A stretch of 64,000 bases of DNA from Chryseobacterium oryctis (GCF_025971925.1 NZ_JAPDHV010000003.1:186001-250000), one strand, 5' to 3'. Positions 26,469 through 35,909 are shown, counted from the first letter of the stretch. Notes: generated from the sequence alone by a model not told the origin. Program-made: numbers and translations.

Positions 26469-27503
26469 CTATCTTCTGAAGCCTCCGCCTCCACCACTGG
26501 ATCTCATTCCTCCACCTGAAGAACCTCCACTTCTGAAACCTCCGTTTGATCCTCCATTAAAACCTCCACTATTACTGTTTCTAAATCCTCCATTATCATA
26601 TCTAGGTTGAGATTGTTGTGGTTGTGACTGCTGTTGATAATTATAATTAGGTCTTGTTTGACGGAAACCTCCAGAAGACTGATTTCTAGTTCCATTTACG
26701 TTTCCTTGTCTAAAGCCTCCACTATTGCTATTTAGAGAACCAGAATTTCTAAAACTTCCTGTATTAGAGTTAGAGTTTCTGAAACCTCCACTATTTCTAA
26801 TTATCGAATTTTTATTACCATTACTGTTTGTAAAACCTCCATTATAGCTATTTCCATTCATACCGCTTCTTCTATAGATTGGTCTATTATAATATCCGTT
26901 GTAATATCCATTACCCCAGTATCCTCCACCATACCATCCTCCATAATAAGGATATCCGTAGCCATAATAACCACCCCAAAACGGATCATAATAGCCTCCC
27001 CAATATGGTGAGTAACCCCAACCCATATTCCAGCTATTCCAACCCCAGCCCCAAGAAAGACCAAAGTTCCATCCTCTATTCATCCCCCAATATGGGCTAT
27101 ACCATCCTCCCAAACCCCAAGGATATCCCCATCCCCAAGAATTGTTATAGTAATTGGTTTGAGAGCCGACATAAGCTCCCCAATCAGAATCTGTTGCAGC
27201 AGTATTCACATTATAGTCATTCCAAGAGTTATATTTATTTTCTCTGGAATTCACCTCTGCATTTTGAATAAGAGTATTATCGTTTTGACTATAATCATAG
27301 TATTCTCCTACTCTGTTTCCGCCATCATTTATAATTACACCTTCAGGTAGGGTATCTTTATTAGGGTCGTAATATACCCCGTCTGTCTCACTGTACCCCC
27401 CCATTTGAGCACCGCAAGAAACTAAAAGTAATCCGCTTGACACTGCTAAAATACCTTTTGATTTTAACATACCAAGCAAATTTTTATGTATATTTCTTTT
27501 CAT
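26469..27503 (-). CDS. Low-complexity lipoprotein: Trp/Tyr/Gly-rich core and GGFR repeats
   Basis: 344 residues. The N-terminal signal ends in LLLVSCG, a lipobox (Cys30). Residues ~110-220 are extraordinarily rich in Trp, Gly and Tyr ([20 protein letters not shown] and similar). Residues ~225-344 contain about ten GGFR or SFR repeats separated by Asn/Ser/Gly and end in GGGGFRR. Composition suggests a disordered, aggregation-prone or pi-stacking surface lipoprotein. No function is recognised. It precedes the FadL-like gene and is divergent from proS. An internal ATG at 27470 (MLKSKG) is an alternative start that also gives a signal peptide. Confidence 0.8.
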   Translation of the reverse strand: MKRNIHKNLLGMLKSKGILAVSSGLLLVSCGAQMGGYSETDGVYYDPNKDTLPEGVIINDGGNRVGEYYDYSQNDNTLIQNAEVNSRENKYNSWNDYNVNTAATDSDWGAYVGSQTNYYNNSWGWGYPWGLGGWYSPYWGMNRGWNFGLSWGWGWNSWNMGWGYSPYWGGYYDPFWGGYYGYGYPYYGGWYGGGYWGNGYYNGYYNRPIYRRSGMNGNSYNGGFTNSNGNKNSIIRNSGGFRNSNSNTGSFRNSGSLNSNSGGFRQGNVNGTRNQSSGGFRQTRPNYNYQQQSQPQQSQPRYDNGGFRNSNSGGFNGGSNGGFRSGGSSGGGMRSSGGGGGFRR

Positions 27504-27530
27504 GATAACGTAAAGATTTTTAATTTAATT

Positions 27531-27538
27531 TATATTTG
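27531..27538 (+). promoter_or_regulatory. Candidate -7 element for proS
   Basis: TATATTTG 110 nt upstream of the proS ATG, leaving a leader of about 105 nt that contains a duplicated TGTACCAAAA and an AT-rich hairpin (27572-27598). Confidence 0.45.
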
Positions 27539-27647
27539 CAATCTGTACCAAAAATGTACCAAAACACTCGTAAAAATATCTATCAAAAATAGATTTTTAT
27601 TTTTAGATAACAATAATAAGCAAAAGTTAAAAAAATTAAAAAAAATA

Positions 27648-29123
27648 ATGGCAAAATTAACCTCAAGAAGCGAAGACTACAGCAAATGGTATAATGAGTT
27701 GGTGGTAAAAGCCGACTTAGCTGAAAACTCAGGAGTAAGAGGATGTATGGTTATAAAACCTTATGGCTATGCAATCTGGGAGAAAATGCGTGACGAAATG
27801 GATAAAAAATTCAAAGAAACAGGTCACGTTAATGCTTATTTCCCGCTTTTTGTACCCAAAAGCTTGTTTGAGGCAGAAGAAAAAAACGCAGAAGGTTTTG
27901 CTAAAGAATGTGCAGTTGTCACTCACTACAGATTAAAAACCGATCCTAATAACCCTTCAAAACTTATTGTGGATCCGGATGCTAAATTAGAAGAAGAATT
28001 AATCGTTCGTCCAACTTCAGAAGCTATCATTTGGAATACTTATAAAAGCTGGATTCAATCATATAGAGACTTACCTATATTAATCAACCAATGGGCAAAT
28101 GTCGTTCGTTGGGAAATGAGAACACGTCTTTTCCTTAGAACAGCTGAATTCTTATGGCAGGAAGGGCACACTGCACATGCTACAAGAGAAGAAGCTGTGG
28201 AAGAAGCTGAAAAAATGAATAAGGTATATGCTGATTTTGCAGAAAATTTCATGGCAATTCCTGTAATTCAAGGATTAAAAACTCCATCTGAAAGGTTTGC
28301 CGGAGCAGATGAAACATACTGTATCGAAGCATTAATGCAAGACGGAAAAGCTCTTCAGGCAGGAACTTCTCATTTCTTGGGTCAGAATTTTGCGAAAGCA
28401 TTCGACGTAAAGTTCACCAATAAAGAAGGGAAAATAGAACACGCTTGGGCTACATCATGGGGAACTTCAACTCGTTTGATGGGAGCTTTAATTATGACCC
28501 ATTCTGACGATTTGGGATTGGTATTACCTCCAACTTTAGCTCCGATTCAGGTTGTTATTGTTCCTATATTTAAGGGTGAAGAACAATTGGAACAAATCAG
28601 TGAAGTTGCATTGGATATTCAGGCTAAATTAAAAGCGAAAGGTATTTCTGTTAAATTTGATAACGATACACAGAACAAACCAGGCTGGAAATTTGCTGAA
28701 TACGAGTTGAAAGGAGTTCCTGTAAGAATCGCAATGGGACCAAGAGACTTAGAAAACGGAACAGTAGAAATAGCAAGAAGAGATAATTTAACTAAAGAAG
28801 TTCAGCCAATTGAAAACATTGACGTTTATATTGAAGAATTATTAAAAACCATCCAAAAAGATATTTATAATAAAGCTTTCAACTTCAGAAAAGATCATAT
28901 CACCAAGGTTGACACCTATGAAGAATTTAAAAAAGTTTTGGAAGAGAAAGGAGGCTTTATCTATGCACATTGGGATGGAACAGCCGAAGAAGAAGAGCAA
29001 ATCAAAGAAGAAACTAAGGCAACAATTAGATGTATACCATTAGATGATGACATTGAAGAAGGTATTTCTTTAGTCTCAGGAAAGCCTTCTAAGAGACGAG
29101 TTTTATTCGCAAAAGCTTACTAA
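27648..29123 (+). CDS. proS: Proline--tRNA ligase (short, archaeal/eukaryotic type)
   Basis: 491 residues from ATG 27648 ([15 protein letters not shown]). The frame extends upstream to 27486 but that part is AT-rich leader with no conserved residues. Class II synthetase motifs: [30 protein letters not shown] (motif 2), and [17 protein letters not shown]. It lacks the bacterial editing insertion, so it is the ~490-residue ProRS class common in Bacteroidota. It charges tRNA-Pro in the cytosol. The terminator at 29131-29174 separates it from the next gene. Confidence 0.95.
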   Translation: MAKLTSRSEDYSKWYNELVVKADLAENSGVRGCMVIKPYGYAIWEKMRDEMDKKFKETGHVNAYFPLFVPKSLFEAEEKNAEGFAKECAVVTHYRLKTDPNNPSKLIVDPDAKLEEELIVRPTSEAIIWNTYKSWIQSYRDLPILINQWANVVRWEMRTRLFLRTAEFLWQEGHTAHATREEAVEEAEKMNKVYADFAENFMAIPVIQGLKTPSERFAGADETYCIEALMQDGKALQAGTSHFLGQNFAKAFDVKFTNKEGKIEHAWATSWGTSTRLMGALIMTHSDDLGLVLPPTLAPIQVVIVPIFKGEEQLEQISEVALDIQAKLKAKGISVKFDNDTQNKPGWKFAEYELKGVPVRIAMGPRDLENGTVEIARRDNLTKEVQPIENIDVYIEELLKTIQKDIYNKAFNFRKDHITKVDTYEEFKKVLEEKGGFIYAHWDGTAEEEEQIKEETKATIRCIPLDDDIEEGISLVSGKPSKRRVLFAKAY

Positions 29124-29130
29124 TAAATTT

Positions 29131-29174
29131 AAAAAATCTTTAAAAATCTTTGTAATTTTTAAAGATTTTTTTTT
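29131..29174 (+). terminator. Terminator of proS
   Basis: Stem AAAAATCTTTAAAAAT/ATTTTTAAAGATTTTT with a 7-nt loop and T run. Confidence 0.8.
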
Positions 29175-29239
29175 GAAAATGATATTTGGACTGTTTTTTG
29201 TTTAAATTTATATCAACATTAATCTTAAAATAATTTATT

Positions 29240-30538
29240 ATGTCTTTAAATGTTATTGATTTAATTAAAGGACAACTAGGTCCCGCATTGGTATCTCAAG
29301 CTGCGTCTCAGTTTGGAGAAAGTGAATCAGGTATTTCAAAAGCAATAGGAGGTTTACTTCCTGCTGTTTTGGGAGGATTAGCAAATAACTCTGATAATCC
29401 TGGAGTTTTGGATGCTATTACAAACGCTTCTTCTAGCGGAATTTTAGGCAACTTATTAGGAAGTTCTTCTAATAATTCTATAATTTCTACTCTTTTGTCC
29501 TCAATTTTCGGCGACAAATTAAGTGGGTTAGTAAATACAATTGCTACTTTTTCAGGAATTAGTAACAACTCATCTAGTTCTTTACTAAATTTAGTTACAG
29601 GAGCTACATTAGGTTCTATCGGCAAATATGCAGCTGATAATAACTTAGACAAGTCAGGTATTTCTAGCTTATTAGGTGAACAAAAAGGGATTATTTCTTC
29701 TTTATTACCTGCTGGATTGTCTTTAGCTTCATTAAACTTTGGGGATTGGGCAAAAGGATTTGGTTTTGGCAATGACAATGACACTGTAAAAGAAACAGTT
29801 CATGAAGCACCAAAAGTTGAAACTACAAGAAGAGCAACACCTACTGAAACTTATTCAAACGGAAATAACAATGAAGGCGGTGGCGGTTCCATCTGGAAAT
29901 GGCTTCTGCCACTTTTACTATTGCTTGCAGCAGGATATTTCCTTTGGAAACAATGTGAAAAAAATAAAGACACTACCACTACAACAACTACAGCAGATTC
30001 TACGGCAGTTTCAAGTGATTCAGCGACAGTTTCTACAGATACAGCACCTGTAACAACATCAAAAGTTGATGAAGATATTGATTTAAACGGTACTGCTCTT
30101 AAAGGTTACAAAGGAGGAATGGAAGATCAAATGATTACATTCTTAAAATCTGATGCTTACAAAAACGCAGCAGACGACAGTGCTTTAAAAGATAAATGGT
30201 ACGACTTTGACCATGTAAACTTTAAAATAGGAAGTGCAAGTGAATTAGAGGCAGGATCTGAAGGTCAGCTACAAAATTTAGTTGCTATTTTAAAAGCTTA
30301 TCCAGATGCAAAAATTAAAATCGGTGGATATACTGACAAAACTGGTGATGAAGCGAAAAACGTAAAACTTTCTGGTGATAGAGCAACATTTATCAAAAAC
30401 TGGCTAGAGAAACAAGGAGTAGGAGCTCAAGTTCTAGAAGCAGAAGGATACGGAAGTAAATTTGCAACTGTAGACGCTAGTGCTTCTAATGAAGAAAGAG
30501 CTGTTGACAGAAAAATGTCTGTAAGATTCGCAAAATAA
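29240..30538 (+). CDS. DUF937 - transmembrane - OmpA-domain protein
   Basis: 432 residues. Residues ~1-170 are a DUF937-like domain of Gly/Ser/Leu-rich helices (AIGGLLPAVLGGLANNS, LLGEQKGIISSLLPAGL). A linker with GGGGS leads to one membrane helix (~216-233, WLLPLLLLLAAGYFLWK), then a Thr-rich stretch (TTTTTT). The last ~120 residues are an OmpA C-terminal peptidoglycan-binding domain (FKIGSASELEAGSEGQLQNL, IGGYTDKTGDEAKN, LSGDRATFIKNWL). No signal peptide is present, so the DUF937 part probably faces the cytoplasm and the OmpA part the periplasm. It may tie the inner membrane to the wall. It stands alone between two terminators. Confidence 0.82.
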   Translation: MSLNVIDLIKGQLGPALVSQAASQFGESESGISKAIGGLLPAVLGGLANNSDNPGVLDAITNASSSGILGNLLGSSSNNSIISTLLSSIFGDKLSGLVNTIATFSGISNNSSSSLLNLVTGATLGSIGKYAADNNLDKSGISSLLGEQKGIISSLLPAGLSLASLNFGDWAKGFGFGNDNDTVKETVHEAPKVETTRRATPTETYSNGNNNEGGGGSIWKWLLPLLLLLAAGYFLWKQCEKNKDTTTTTTTADSTAVSSDSATVSTDTAPVTTSKVDEDIDLNGTALKGYKGGMEDQMITFLKSDAYKNAADDSALKDKWYDFDHVNFKIGSASELEAGSEGQLQNLVAILKAYPDAKIKIGGYTDKTGDEAKNVKLSGDRATFIKNWLEKQGVGAQVLEAEGYGSKFATVDASASNEERAVDRKMSVRFAK

Positions 30539-30562
30539 ATTCTTTAGAATAAATAAAAATTG

Positions 30563-30595
30563 AATCCCGAAAATTATTTTTCGGGATTTTTCGTG
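30563..30595 (+). terminator. Terminator of the OmpA-domain gene
   Basis: AATCCCGAAAA/TTTTCGGGATT stem and following T run. Confidence 0.85.
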
Positions 30596-30603
30596 CCTTC
30601 TGA

Positions 30604-30634
30604 TTTTGTATTTACATTTATTTAATTAAATTTG
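30604..30634 (+). promoter_or_regulatory. mntH promoter
   Basis: TTTTG (30604-30608), 18-nt spacer, TAAATTTG (30627-30634): a full match to the Bacteroidota TTTG/TAnnTTTG pattern, 20 nt before the ATG. Confidence 0.65.
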
Positions 30635-30651
30635 TTAGTCAATTCTAACAA
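30632..30651. promoter_or_regulatory. Candidate MntR/DtxR-type operator of mntH
   Basis: Perfect palindrome arms TTGTTAG/CTAACAA with a 6-nt centre, covering the -7 element end and the predicted transcription start. Placement suits repression by a metal-bound DtxR-family regulator; inferred. Confidence 0.5.
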
Positions 30652-30654
30652 TTA

Positions 30655-31989
30655 ATGAATTTAAATATAAAAAACGCTTGGCGAAAAAACAAAACATCGC
30701 ACTCATTATCTGAAGTTTATTCATCTGTAAAAGTTCCGAAAAATGGAAGTTTTTGGAGGAAATATCTTGCATTCGCAGGTCCTGGACTCATGATTGCCGT
30801 AGGCTATATAGATCCCGGAAACTGGGCAACAGATATTGCCGGAGGTGCTCAATTTGGCTATACTCTACTGTCTGTAATTTTAATTTCGAATATTTTCGCA
30901 ATGGTTTTACAGCATTTATCTGTGAAACTGGGGGTTGTTGCAGAAAGAGATCTTGCACAAGCCTGTAGAGACCATTTTCATCCTACAACCAATTTTATTC
31001 TTTGGATTTTTTGTGAAATTGCAATCGCAGCCTGTGATCTTGCAGAAGTTATAGGTTCTGCCATTGCCTTGAATTTACTTTTCCATATTCCATTGACTTG
31101 GGGAATTGTTATTACAACTATTGATGTGTTAATTATTCTTTTATTACAAGCCAAAGGTTTTCGCTGGATAGAAAGTATTGTAGCAGGTTTAATGTTTATC
31201 ATTGTTGCATGTTTCGGATATGAAATTATAATTTCGAAACCTGCTTTTAATGAAATTCTTGGAGGATTGGTTCCCCAAAAGGAAATCATTCAAAATCCCG
31301 CAATGCTTTATATTGCCATCGGAATTTTGGGAGCAACTGTAATGCCTCACAATCTATATTTACACAGTAGTATTGTTCAAACAAGAGATTATCCTCGTAA
31401 TAAAGAAGGTAAAAAAGAAGCCATTAAATTTGCAACGTTAGACAGCACAACTTCTTTAATGTTAGCATTTTTCATTAACGGGGCAATTTTAATTTTGGCA
31501 GCCGCTACTTTCCATACGACAGGAAACAAAGATATTGCAGACATTCACGAAGCTCACAAAATGTTAACCCCTATTTTAGGAGCTTCTATGGCAAGTGTAG
31601 CTTTTGCAATTGCTTTATTGGCATCGGGACAAAACTCGACGTTAACAGGTACTCTTGCCGGACAAATCGTAATGGAAGGTTTTTTAAACATAAAATTAAA
31701 ACCCTGGTTAAGACGTTTAATTACAAGATTAATTGCCGTAATTCCAGCTTTAATTGTAGCCATTCTTTACGGTGAAAAAGGAACAACCGAATTATTAGTT
31801 CTAAGTCAGGTAATTTTATCTATGCAACTGAGCTTCGCCGTTGTTCCATTAGTAATGTTTACAAGTGACAAAGCTAAAATGGGTGAATTTGTAAATAAAC
31901 CATTTTTAAAGACATGTGCTTGGGTAATCTCATTTATTATTATTATTTTGAATCTCTATCTTTTATACCAAACATTCTTTGGAGAATAG
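30655..31989 (+). CDS. mntH: Nramp-family manganese/iron transporter
   Basis: 444 residues with about eleven membrane helices. Helix 1 carries GYIDPGNWATDIAGGAQFG with the DPGN metal motif, and helix 6 carries MPHNLYLHSSIVQTR with the MPH motif. Both are the metal-binding residues of Nramp proteins. It takes up Mn(II), possibly Fe(II), with protons across the inner membrane. It has its own promoter, and a palindrome overlies the predicted start site. An alternative start downstream is not needed: the hydrophilic N-terminus of ~35 residues is normal. Confidence 0.93.
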   Translation: MNLNIKNAWRKNKTSHSLSEVYSSVKVPKNGSFWRKYLAFAGPGLMIAVGYIDPGNWATDIAGGAQFGYTLLSVILISNIFAMVLQHLSVKLGVVAERDLAQACRDHFHPTTNFILWIFCEIAIAACDLAEVIGSAIALNLLFHIPLTWGIVITTIDVLIILLLQAKGFRWIESIVAGLMFIIVACFGYEIIISKPAFNEILGGLVPQKEIIQNPAMLYIAIGILGATVMPHNLYLHSSIVQTRDYPRNKEGKKEAIKFATLDSTTSLMLAFFINGAILILAAATFHTTGNKDIADIHEAHKMLTPILGASMASVAFAIALLASGQNSTLTGTLAGQIVMEGFLNIKLKPWLRRLITRLIAVIPALIVAILYGEKGTTELLVLSQVILSMQLSFAVVPLVMFTSDKAKMGEFVNKPFLKTCAWVISFIIIILNLYLLYQTFFGE

Positions 31990-32020
31990 AAATATCTGAC
32001 GAAATGTCCTGATTTATTCT

Positions 32021-32037
32021 TTGGCAGAATCTTTGTC
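32021..32037 (+). promoter_or_regulatory. Sigma-54-like promoter motif upstream of grpE
   Basis: TTGGCA, six nt, TTGT: the GG and TG dinucleotides are spaced as in -24/-12 promoters and would place the start about 19 nt before the grpE ATG. The final C of the -12 TTGC is T. Confidence 0.35.
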
Positions 32038-32065
32038 AAACAATTATGAAAATAAATATTGAATT

Positions 32066-32602
32066 ATGGAAAATCAGGATATAAACGAAGAAAGCATCAA
32101 TAATCAAGAAGATACAACTGTTCAGAATGAAGCAATAACTGAAGAAAATGTGACAGCAAAGCCAACTGCAGAGGAACTTTTGGCAGAAGAAAAAGATCGT
32201 TACATCAGATTATACGCCGAATTTGAAAACTATAAAAAGAGAACTTCAAAAGAAAAAATGGAGTTTTTCCAGTATGCTAATCAGGATATGATGATTTCTA
32301 TGCTTGCTGTTTTAGATGATTTTGAAAGAGCTTTAAAAGAAATTGCTAAAAACGGAAATCCTGCCGACCTACAAGGTGTTGAATTAATTTATCAGAAATT
32401 CAAAGGGAAATTAACTGAAAAAGGATTAAAAGCAATGGAAGTAAATGCTGGAGACAGCTTCAACGTAGACTTCCATGAAGCTATTACTCAAATTCCTGCT
32501 CCATCAGAAGAATTGAAGGGTAAAATTGTAGATGTAATCGAAACTGGTTATACTTTAAATGAAAAAGTAATCCGTTTTGCGAAAGTAGTAACAGGTAATT
32601 AA
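32066..32602 (+). CDS. grpE: Nucleotide exchange factor GrpE
   Basis: 178 residues. An acidic, disordered N-terminus (~1-45) precedes a long helix with KDRYIRLYAEFENYKKRTSKEK, the GrpE dimer coiled coil. The C-terminal beta-wing has GDSFNVDFHEAITQIPAPSEE and ending KVIRFAKVVTGN. It releases ADP from DnaK in the cytosol. Followed 76 nt later by dnaJ, with which it likely forms an operon; dnaK is not in the window. Confidence 0.95.
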   Translation: MENQDINEESINNQEDTTVQNEAITEENVTAKPTAEELLAEEKDRYIRLYAEFENYKKRTSKEKMEFFQYANQDMMISMLAVLDDFERALKEIAKNGNPADLQGVELIYQKFKGKLTEKGLKAMEVNAGDSFNVDFHEAITQIPAPSEELKGKIVDVIETGYTLNEKVIRFAKVVTGN

Positions 32603-32612
32603 TATTAATAAA

Positions 32613-32661
32613 TGATAAATGCTATAAGCCGTCAGCTTCAAGCCCAAGCATTCATTTATCA
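32613..32661. repeat. Inverted repeat between grpE and dnaJ
   Basis: TGATAAATG (32613-32621) and CATTTATCA (32653-32661) flank a 31-nt centre that includes GGCTT-like and GC-containing elements unusual for these gaps. It could form an RNA hairpin within the operon or be a dispersed intergenic element. Confidence 0.5.
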
Positions 32662-32678
32662 ATAACAATTATAAAAAC

Positions 32679-33797
32679 ATGTCAAAAAGAGATTATTACG
32701 AGGTTCTTGAGATAAGCAAATCTGCATCAGCCGACGAAATAAAGAAAGCATACCGAAAAATGGCTATCAAATACCACCCAGATAAAAATCCGGGTGATAA
32801 AGCTGCTGAAGAAAAATTCAAAGAAGCTGCTGAAGCCTATGAAGTTCTAAGTGATGAACAAAAGAGAGCAAGATACGACCAGTTTGGTCACGCTGGAGTT
32901 GGCGGAAACGGTGGCTTTGGCGGTGGTGGTTTCGGTGGCGGAATGAACATGGAAGATATTTTCAGTCAGTTTGGAGATATTTTCGGTGGAGGTTTCGGTG
33001 GATTCGGAGGTGGCGGCGGAGGTCGTCAGCAAGTAAAAGGTTCTAATTTAAGAATCAGAATCAAGCTGAACCTTGAAGAAATGGTAAATGGAACCCAAAA
33101 AACCATCAAAGTAAAAAAAATGAAGATGGCAGAAGGTGCCACTTCAAAAACCTGTCCTACTTGTAATGGTTCCGGAGTTCAGGTAAAAATCATGAACACC
33201 ATGTTTGGTCAAATGCAGACACAAACAACCTGTGGAACATGTCAGGGAATCGGGAAAGTTGCTGATAAAATTCCGGCGGGTGCGAATGCTCAAGGTTTGA
33301 TAAAGGATGAGGAAGAAATTACTATCAATATTCCAGCAGGAGCAAGAGACGGAATTCAGCTAAATGTAAGAGGAAAAGGTAATGACGCTCCTTTCGGAGG
33401 AACTCCGGGAGATTTATTGGTTATTGTAGAGGAAGAAGTAGATAATACAATAAAAAGAGAAGGTGATAACCTCCACCAAGAATTGTATATTTCTTTTGCA
33501 GAAGCTGCTTTAGGAACTAAAAAAGAAGTCCCTACGGTTGGTGGAAAAGTAAAAATCACTGTAGATGCAGGTACCCAATCCGGAAAAATTTTAAGATTAG
33601 CAGGAAAAGGTCTTCCGAGTATCGATAGCTACGGAAAAGGTGATATGTTTATTCATATCAACGTTTGGACACCACAAAAATTAACGAAAGAACAAAAAGA
33701 TTTCTTCGAAAAACAAATGTCTAGCGGAGAAATGGTTGCAGAACCATCCGGAAAAGAAAAAACATTCTTCGATAAAGTGAAAGACTTATTCAACTAA
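32679..33797 (+). CDS. dnaJ: Chaperone DnaJ with a reduced zinc region
   Basis: 372 residues. The J domain (1-70) has the HPD motif at 33-35. A Gly/Phe-rich linker follows (~75-120). The central region has only two CxxCxGxG motifs (C159/C162 and C185/C188) rather than the usual four, so it can form at most one zinc centre. The C-terminal substrate-binding domains follow ([34 protein letters not shown]). It stimulates DnaK ATPase and delivers clients. From memory, other flavobacterial DnaJ proteins share the two-motif form, so this is probably lineage-specific rather than damage. Confidence 0.94.
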   Translation: MSKRDYYEVLEISKSASADEIKKAYRKMAIKYHPDKNPGDKAAEEKFKEAAEAYEVLSDEQKRARYDQFGHAGVGGNGGFGGGGFGGGMNMEDIFSQFGDIFGGGFGGFGGGGGGRQQVKGSNLRIRIKLNLEEMVNGTQKTIKVKKMKMAEGATSKTCPTCNGSGVQVKIMNTMFGQMQTQTTCGTCQGIGKVADKIPAGANAQGLIKDEEEITINIPAGARDGIQLNVRGKGNDAPFGGTPGDLLVIVEEEVDNTIKREGDNLHQELYISFAEAALGTKKEVPTVGGKVKITVDAGTQSGKILRLAGKGLPSIDSYGKGDMFIHINVWTPQKLTKEQKDFFEKQMSSGEMVAEPSGKEKTFFDKVKDLFN

Positions 33798-33802
33798 CAT
33801 AT

Positions 33803-33830
33803 AAAAAGGATTCTTACAGAGTCCTTTTTT
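33803..33830. terminator. Terminator between dnaJ and the convergent acyltransferase gene
   Basis: AAAAAGGA/TCCTTTTTT stem with flanking T/A runs, usable from both sides. Confidence 0.75.
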
Positions 33831-33844
33831 GTTTTTATATACTT

Positions 33845-34762
33845 TTAAAGCAGATATTTCAGTTTCTTATTGATAAAAACCAGCATTAAACTTGCACCAA
33901 TTAAAGCCATTGTAAAGGCAAGATTTTGATACTTTATTTCCGATTTATAAATGCCTTCCATTAATAAAGGATGAATGAGATATATTGCTGTCGAAATACT
34001 CGCGAGAATTTTAGAATCGGTTTTCCATGGCAAATTTTTACAATACACAAACAAAATCGGACAAGCAATCAATAAAGAAAATAATAAATCAACGCTTTCT
34101 CTTTTATTCAAATCAAAAACCTTATAATTCAGAAAGGCTTCAAAAATCACTAACCCAACTGATGCTAAAACAAATAATAATGAAGGTTTATACTTTACAT
34201 CCAATTCTAATTTTCTAATTAAAAAACCAATTCCTAAAAAAGGAAAACACACAAACAGAAAGTTTCTGTACGTTGGAAATAAATTTAAAGCAGAATCTAA
34301 ATCACCGGTAAAATAATGAGAATTTGCTAAAAACTGGATGATATATCCACAACAAAACAAAAGCAGGATAAACAGCAATAATAACCTCGTAGAAGTCTTT
34401 TTCAAAGCAAATAAAATAATCCCTGAAAAAAAAGTCCCAATCAAATACCACAAATGATGATATCCAAATAAAATGTTTAATGTATAATCATCTTTCTCTT
34501 TCCAAAACGGAATGTATACAACAGACCAAACTGCATAGAGTATAAATATTCTTACAAGCCATTTTTTCAGCTTCTGAAAATCATTGATATAGTAAAAATA
34601 ATATCCGGAAATAATTAAAAAAACAGGCACACCAATTCTGAAAAGTCCGTTCACCAATACATAGCTCAAAAACGGATAAGAGTCCCTCAGAACATGCATA
34701 TGAAGAAACACTACAAAAAACGCAAGTACAATCTTCAAAATATCAACAGATAAACTTCTCAT
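33845..34762 (-). CDS. Acyltransferase 3 family membrane protein
   Basis: 305 residues with about ten membrane helices. The N-terminal VDILKIVLAFFVVFLHMHVL carries a His in helix 1 at the position used by acyltransferase 3 enzymes. GVPVFLIISGYYFY and STAIYLIHPLLME are also family motifs. Such enzymes O-acetylate or succinylate surface polysaccharides or lipids from the inner membrane. The substrate is unknown. Solitary gene between terminators. Confidence 0.85.
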   Translation of the reverse strand: MRSLSVDILKIVLAFFVVFLHMHVLRDSYPFLSYVLVNGLFRIGVPVFLIISGYYFYYINDFQKLKKWLVRIFILYAVWSVVYIPFWKEKDDYTLNILFGYHHLWYLIGTFFSGIILFALKKTSTRLLLLFILLLFCCGYIIQFLANSHYFTGDLDSALNLFPTYRNFLFVCFPFLGIGFLIRKLELDVKYKPSLLFVLASVGLVIFEAFLNYKVFDLNKRESVDLLFSLLIACPILFVYCKNLPWKTDSKILASISTAIYLIHPLLMEGIYKSEIKYQNLAFTMALIGASLMLVFINKKLKYLL

Positions 34763-34767
34763 ACAAT

Positions 34768-34812
34768 AAAAAAAACTTATGAACAGGCTTTATCAAAGCG
34801 TTTCATAAGTTT
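34768..34812 (-). terminator. Terminator of the DUF808 gene
   Basis: AAACTTATGAA/TTCATAAGTTT arms 18 nt apart, followed on the minus strand by a run of T. Confidence 0.7.
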
Positions 34813-34838
34813 GTATTTATTTCAATTTTTAGATTAAT

Positions 34839-35720
34839 TTATTTACGCATAGCTAAATTATAAACCTTTTTACCAATTGTAAAAAGTGCCACAGCTAATA
34901 AACCTCCAACAATCCCAAATGTAAATTCCTTCAAAATATCCGGCCAAGCTGGTAATAAATCATGCAGATAATGGATGTTATGAGAAAAAATACCTCCTGA
35001 AACCAATATTAGCGCAATAGTACCCACAACTCCTAAAATTCTAATAACAATTGGGAGAGCTTTTACTAACAAATGCCCTAATTTTCCGAAGAAACCGTTG
35101 TCATTACTTTTTTTGATTAGTTTAAAACCTGCATCATCCATTCTTACAATAAGTGCGACGATTCCGTAAACGCCTACAGTTGCCAAAAACGAGACAAGAG
35201 TCACCGTAACAATCTGAGTAATAAGCGGATGATTCTCCTGAATAACAGTTCCTAAAGCAATAATTACAATCTCAATGGAAAGGATAAAATCTGTTGTAAT
35301 CGCTGATTTTATTTTTGATTTTTCAGATACCTCAGAATCTTCATTCTCATTACTTTCTGCTACGACTTCATGCCCTTTTTTTGCTCGATGAAACAAAAAT
35401 TCAATAATTTTTTCAATACCTTCAAAGGCTAGATAAAACCCTCCTAAAATCAAAATAATCTCAATAGCAGGTTTATAAAGCCAATTCAATAAAAATGCTA
35501 TTGGCAAGATAATCAATTTATTAATAAAAGAACCTTTCGTAATTGCCCATAAAACCGGGATTTCGCGAGAAGAAAGAAATCCTGTTGCTTTTTCTGCATT
35601 TACAGCCAAATCATCACCTAAAATTCCTGCTGTTTTTTGAGTAGCCATTTTAGTTGTAACTGCCACATCATCCATCAAAGCTGCAATATCATCTAAGATT
35701 GCAAAAAAACCTGATGCCAT
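34839..35720 (-). CDS. DUF808 (YedI-type) membrane protein
   Basis: 293 residues from ATG 35720, chosen because MASGFFAILDDIAALMDDVA is the usual family N-terminus; a start 39 nt further upstream adds basic residues. DDVAVTTKMATQKTAGILGDDLAVNAEKATGF is the signature region, followed by about six or seven membrane helices. The function of the family is not established. Solitary gene; downstream terminator at 34768-34812. Confidence 0.85.
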   Translation of the reverse strand: MASGFFAILDDIAALMDDVAVTTKMATQKTAGILGDDLAVNAEKATGFLSSREIPVLWAITKGSFINKLIILPIAFLLNWLYKPAIEIILILGGFYLAFEGIEKIIEFLFHRAKKGHEVVAESNENEDSEVSEKSKIKSAITTDFILSIEIVIIALGTVIQENHPLITQIVTVTLVSFLATVGVYGIVALIVRMDDAGFKLIKKSNDNGFFGKLGHLLVKALPIVIRILGVVGTIALILVSGGIFSHNIHYLHDLLPAWPDILKEFTFGIVGGLLAVALFTIGKKVYNLAMRK

Positions 35721-35909
35721 ATTTTTTAATGTTTTTTTAATATTTGTTAAGTTCCGCAAAAATAATTATTTAATTCGATTTTTGAGATTATTCTTTTAGA
35801 CTTTGTATAATTATTACTTTTTTTTAAGAAAATGTATGCTTAAACCTTAATCAGACAAAATTCCGATTTCAAGTTGGTTTTAATCTCATTTTTTATGTAA
35901 TTTTAATCA

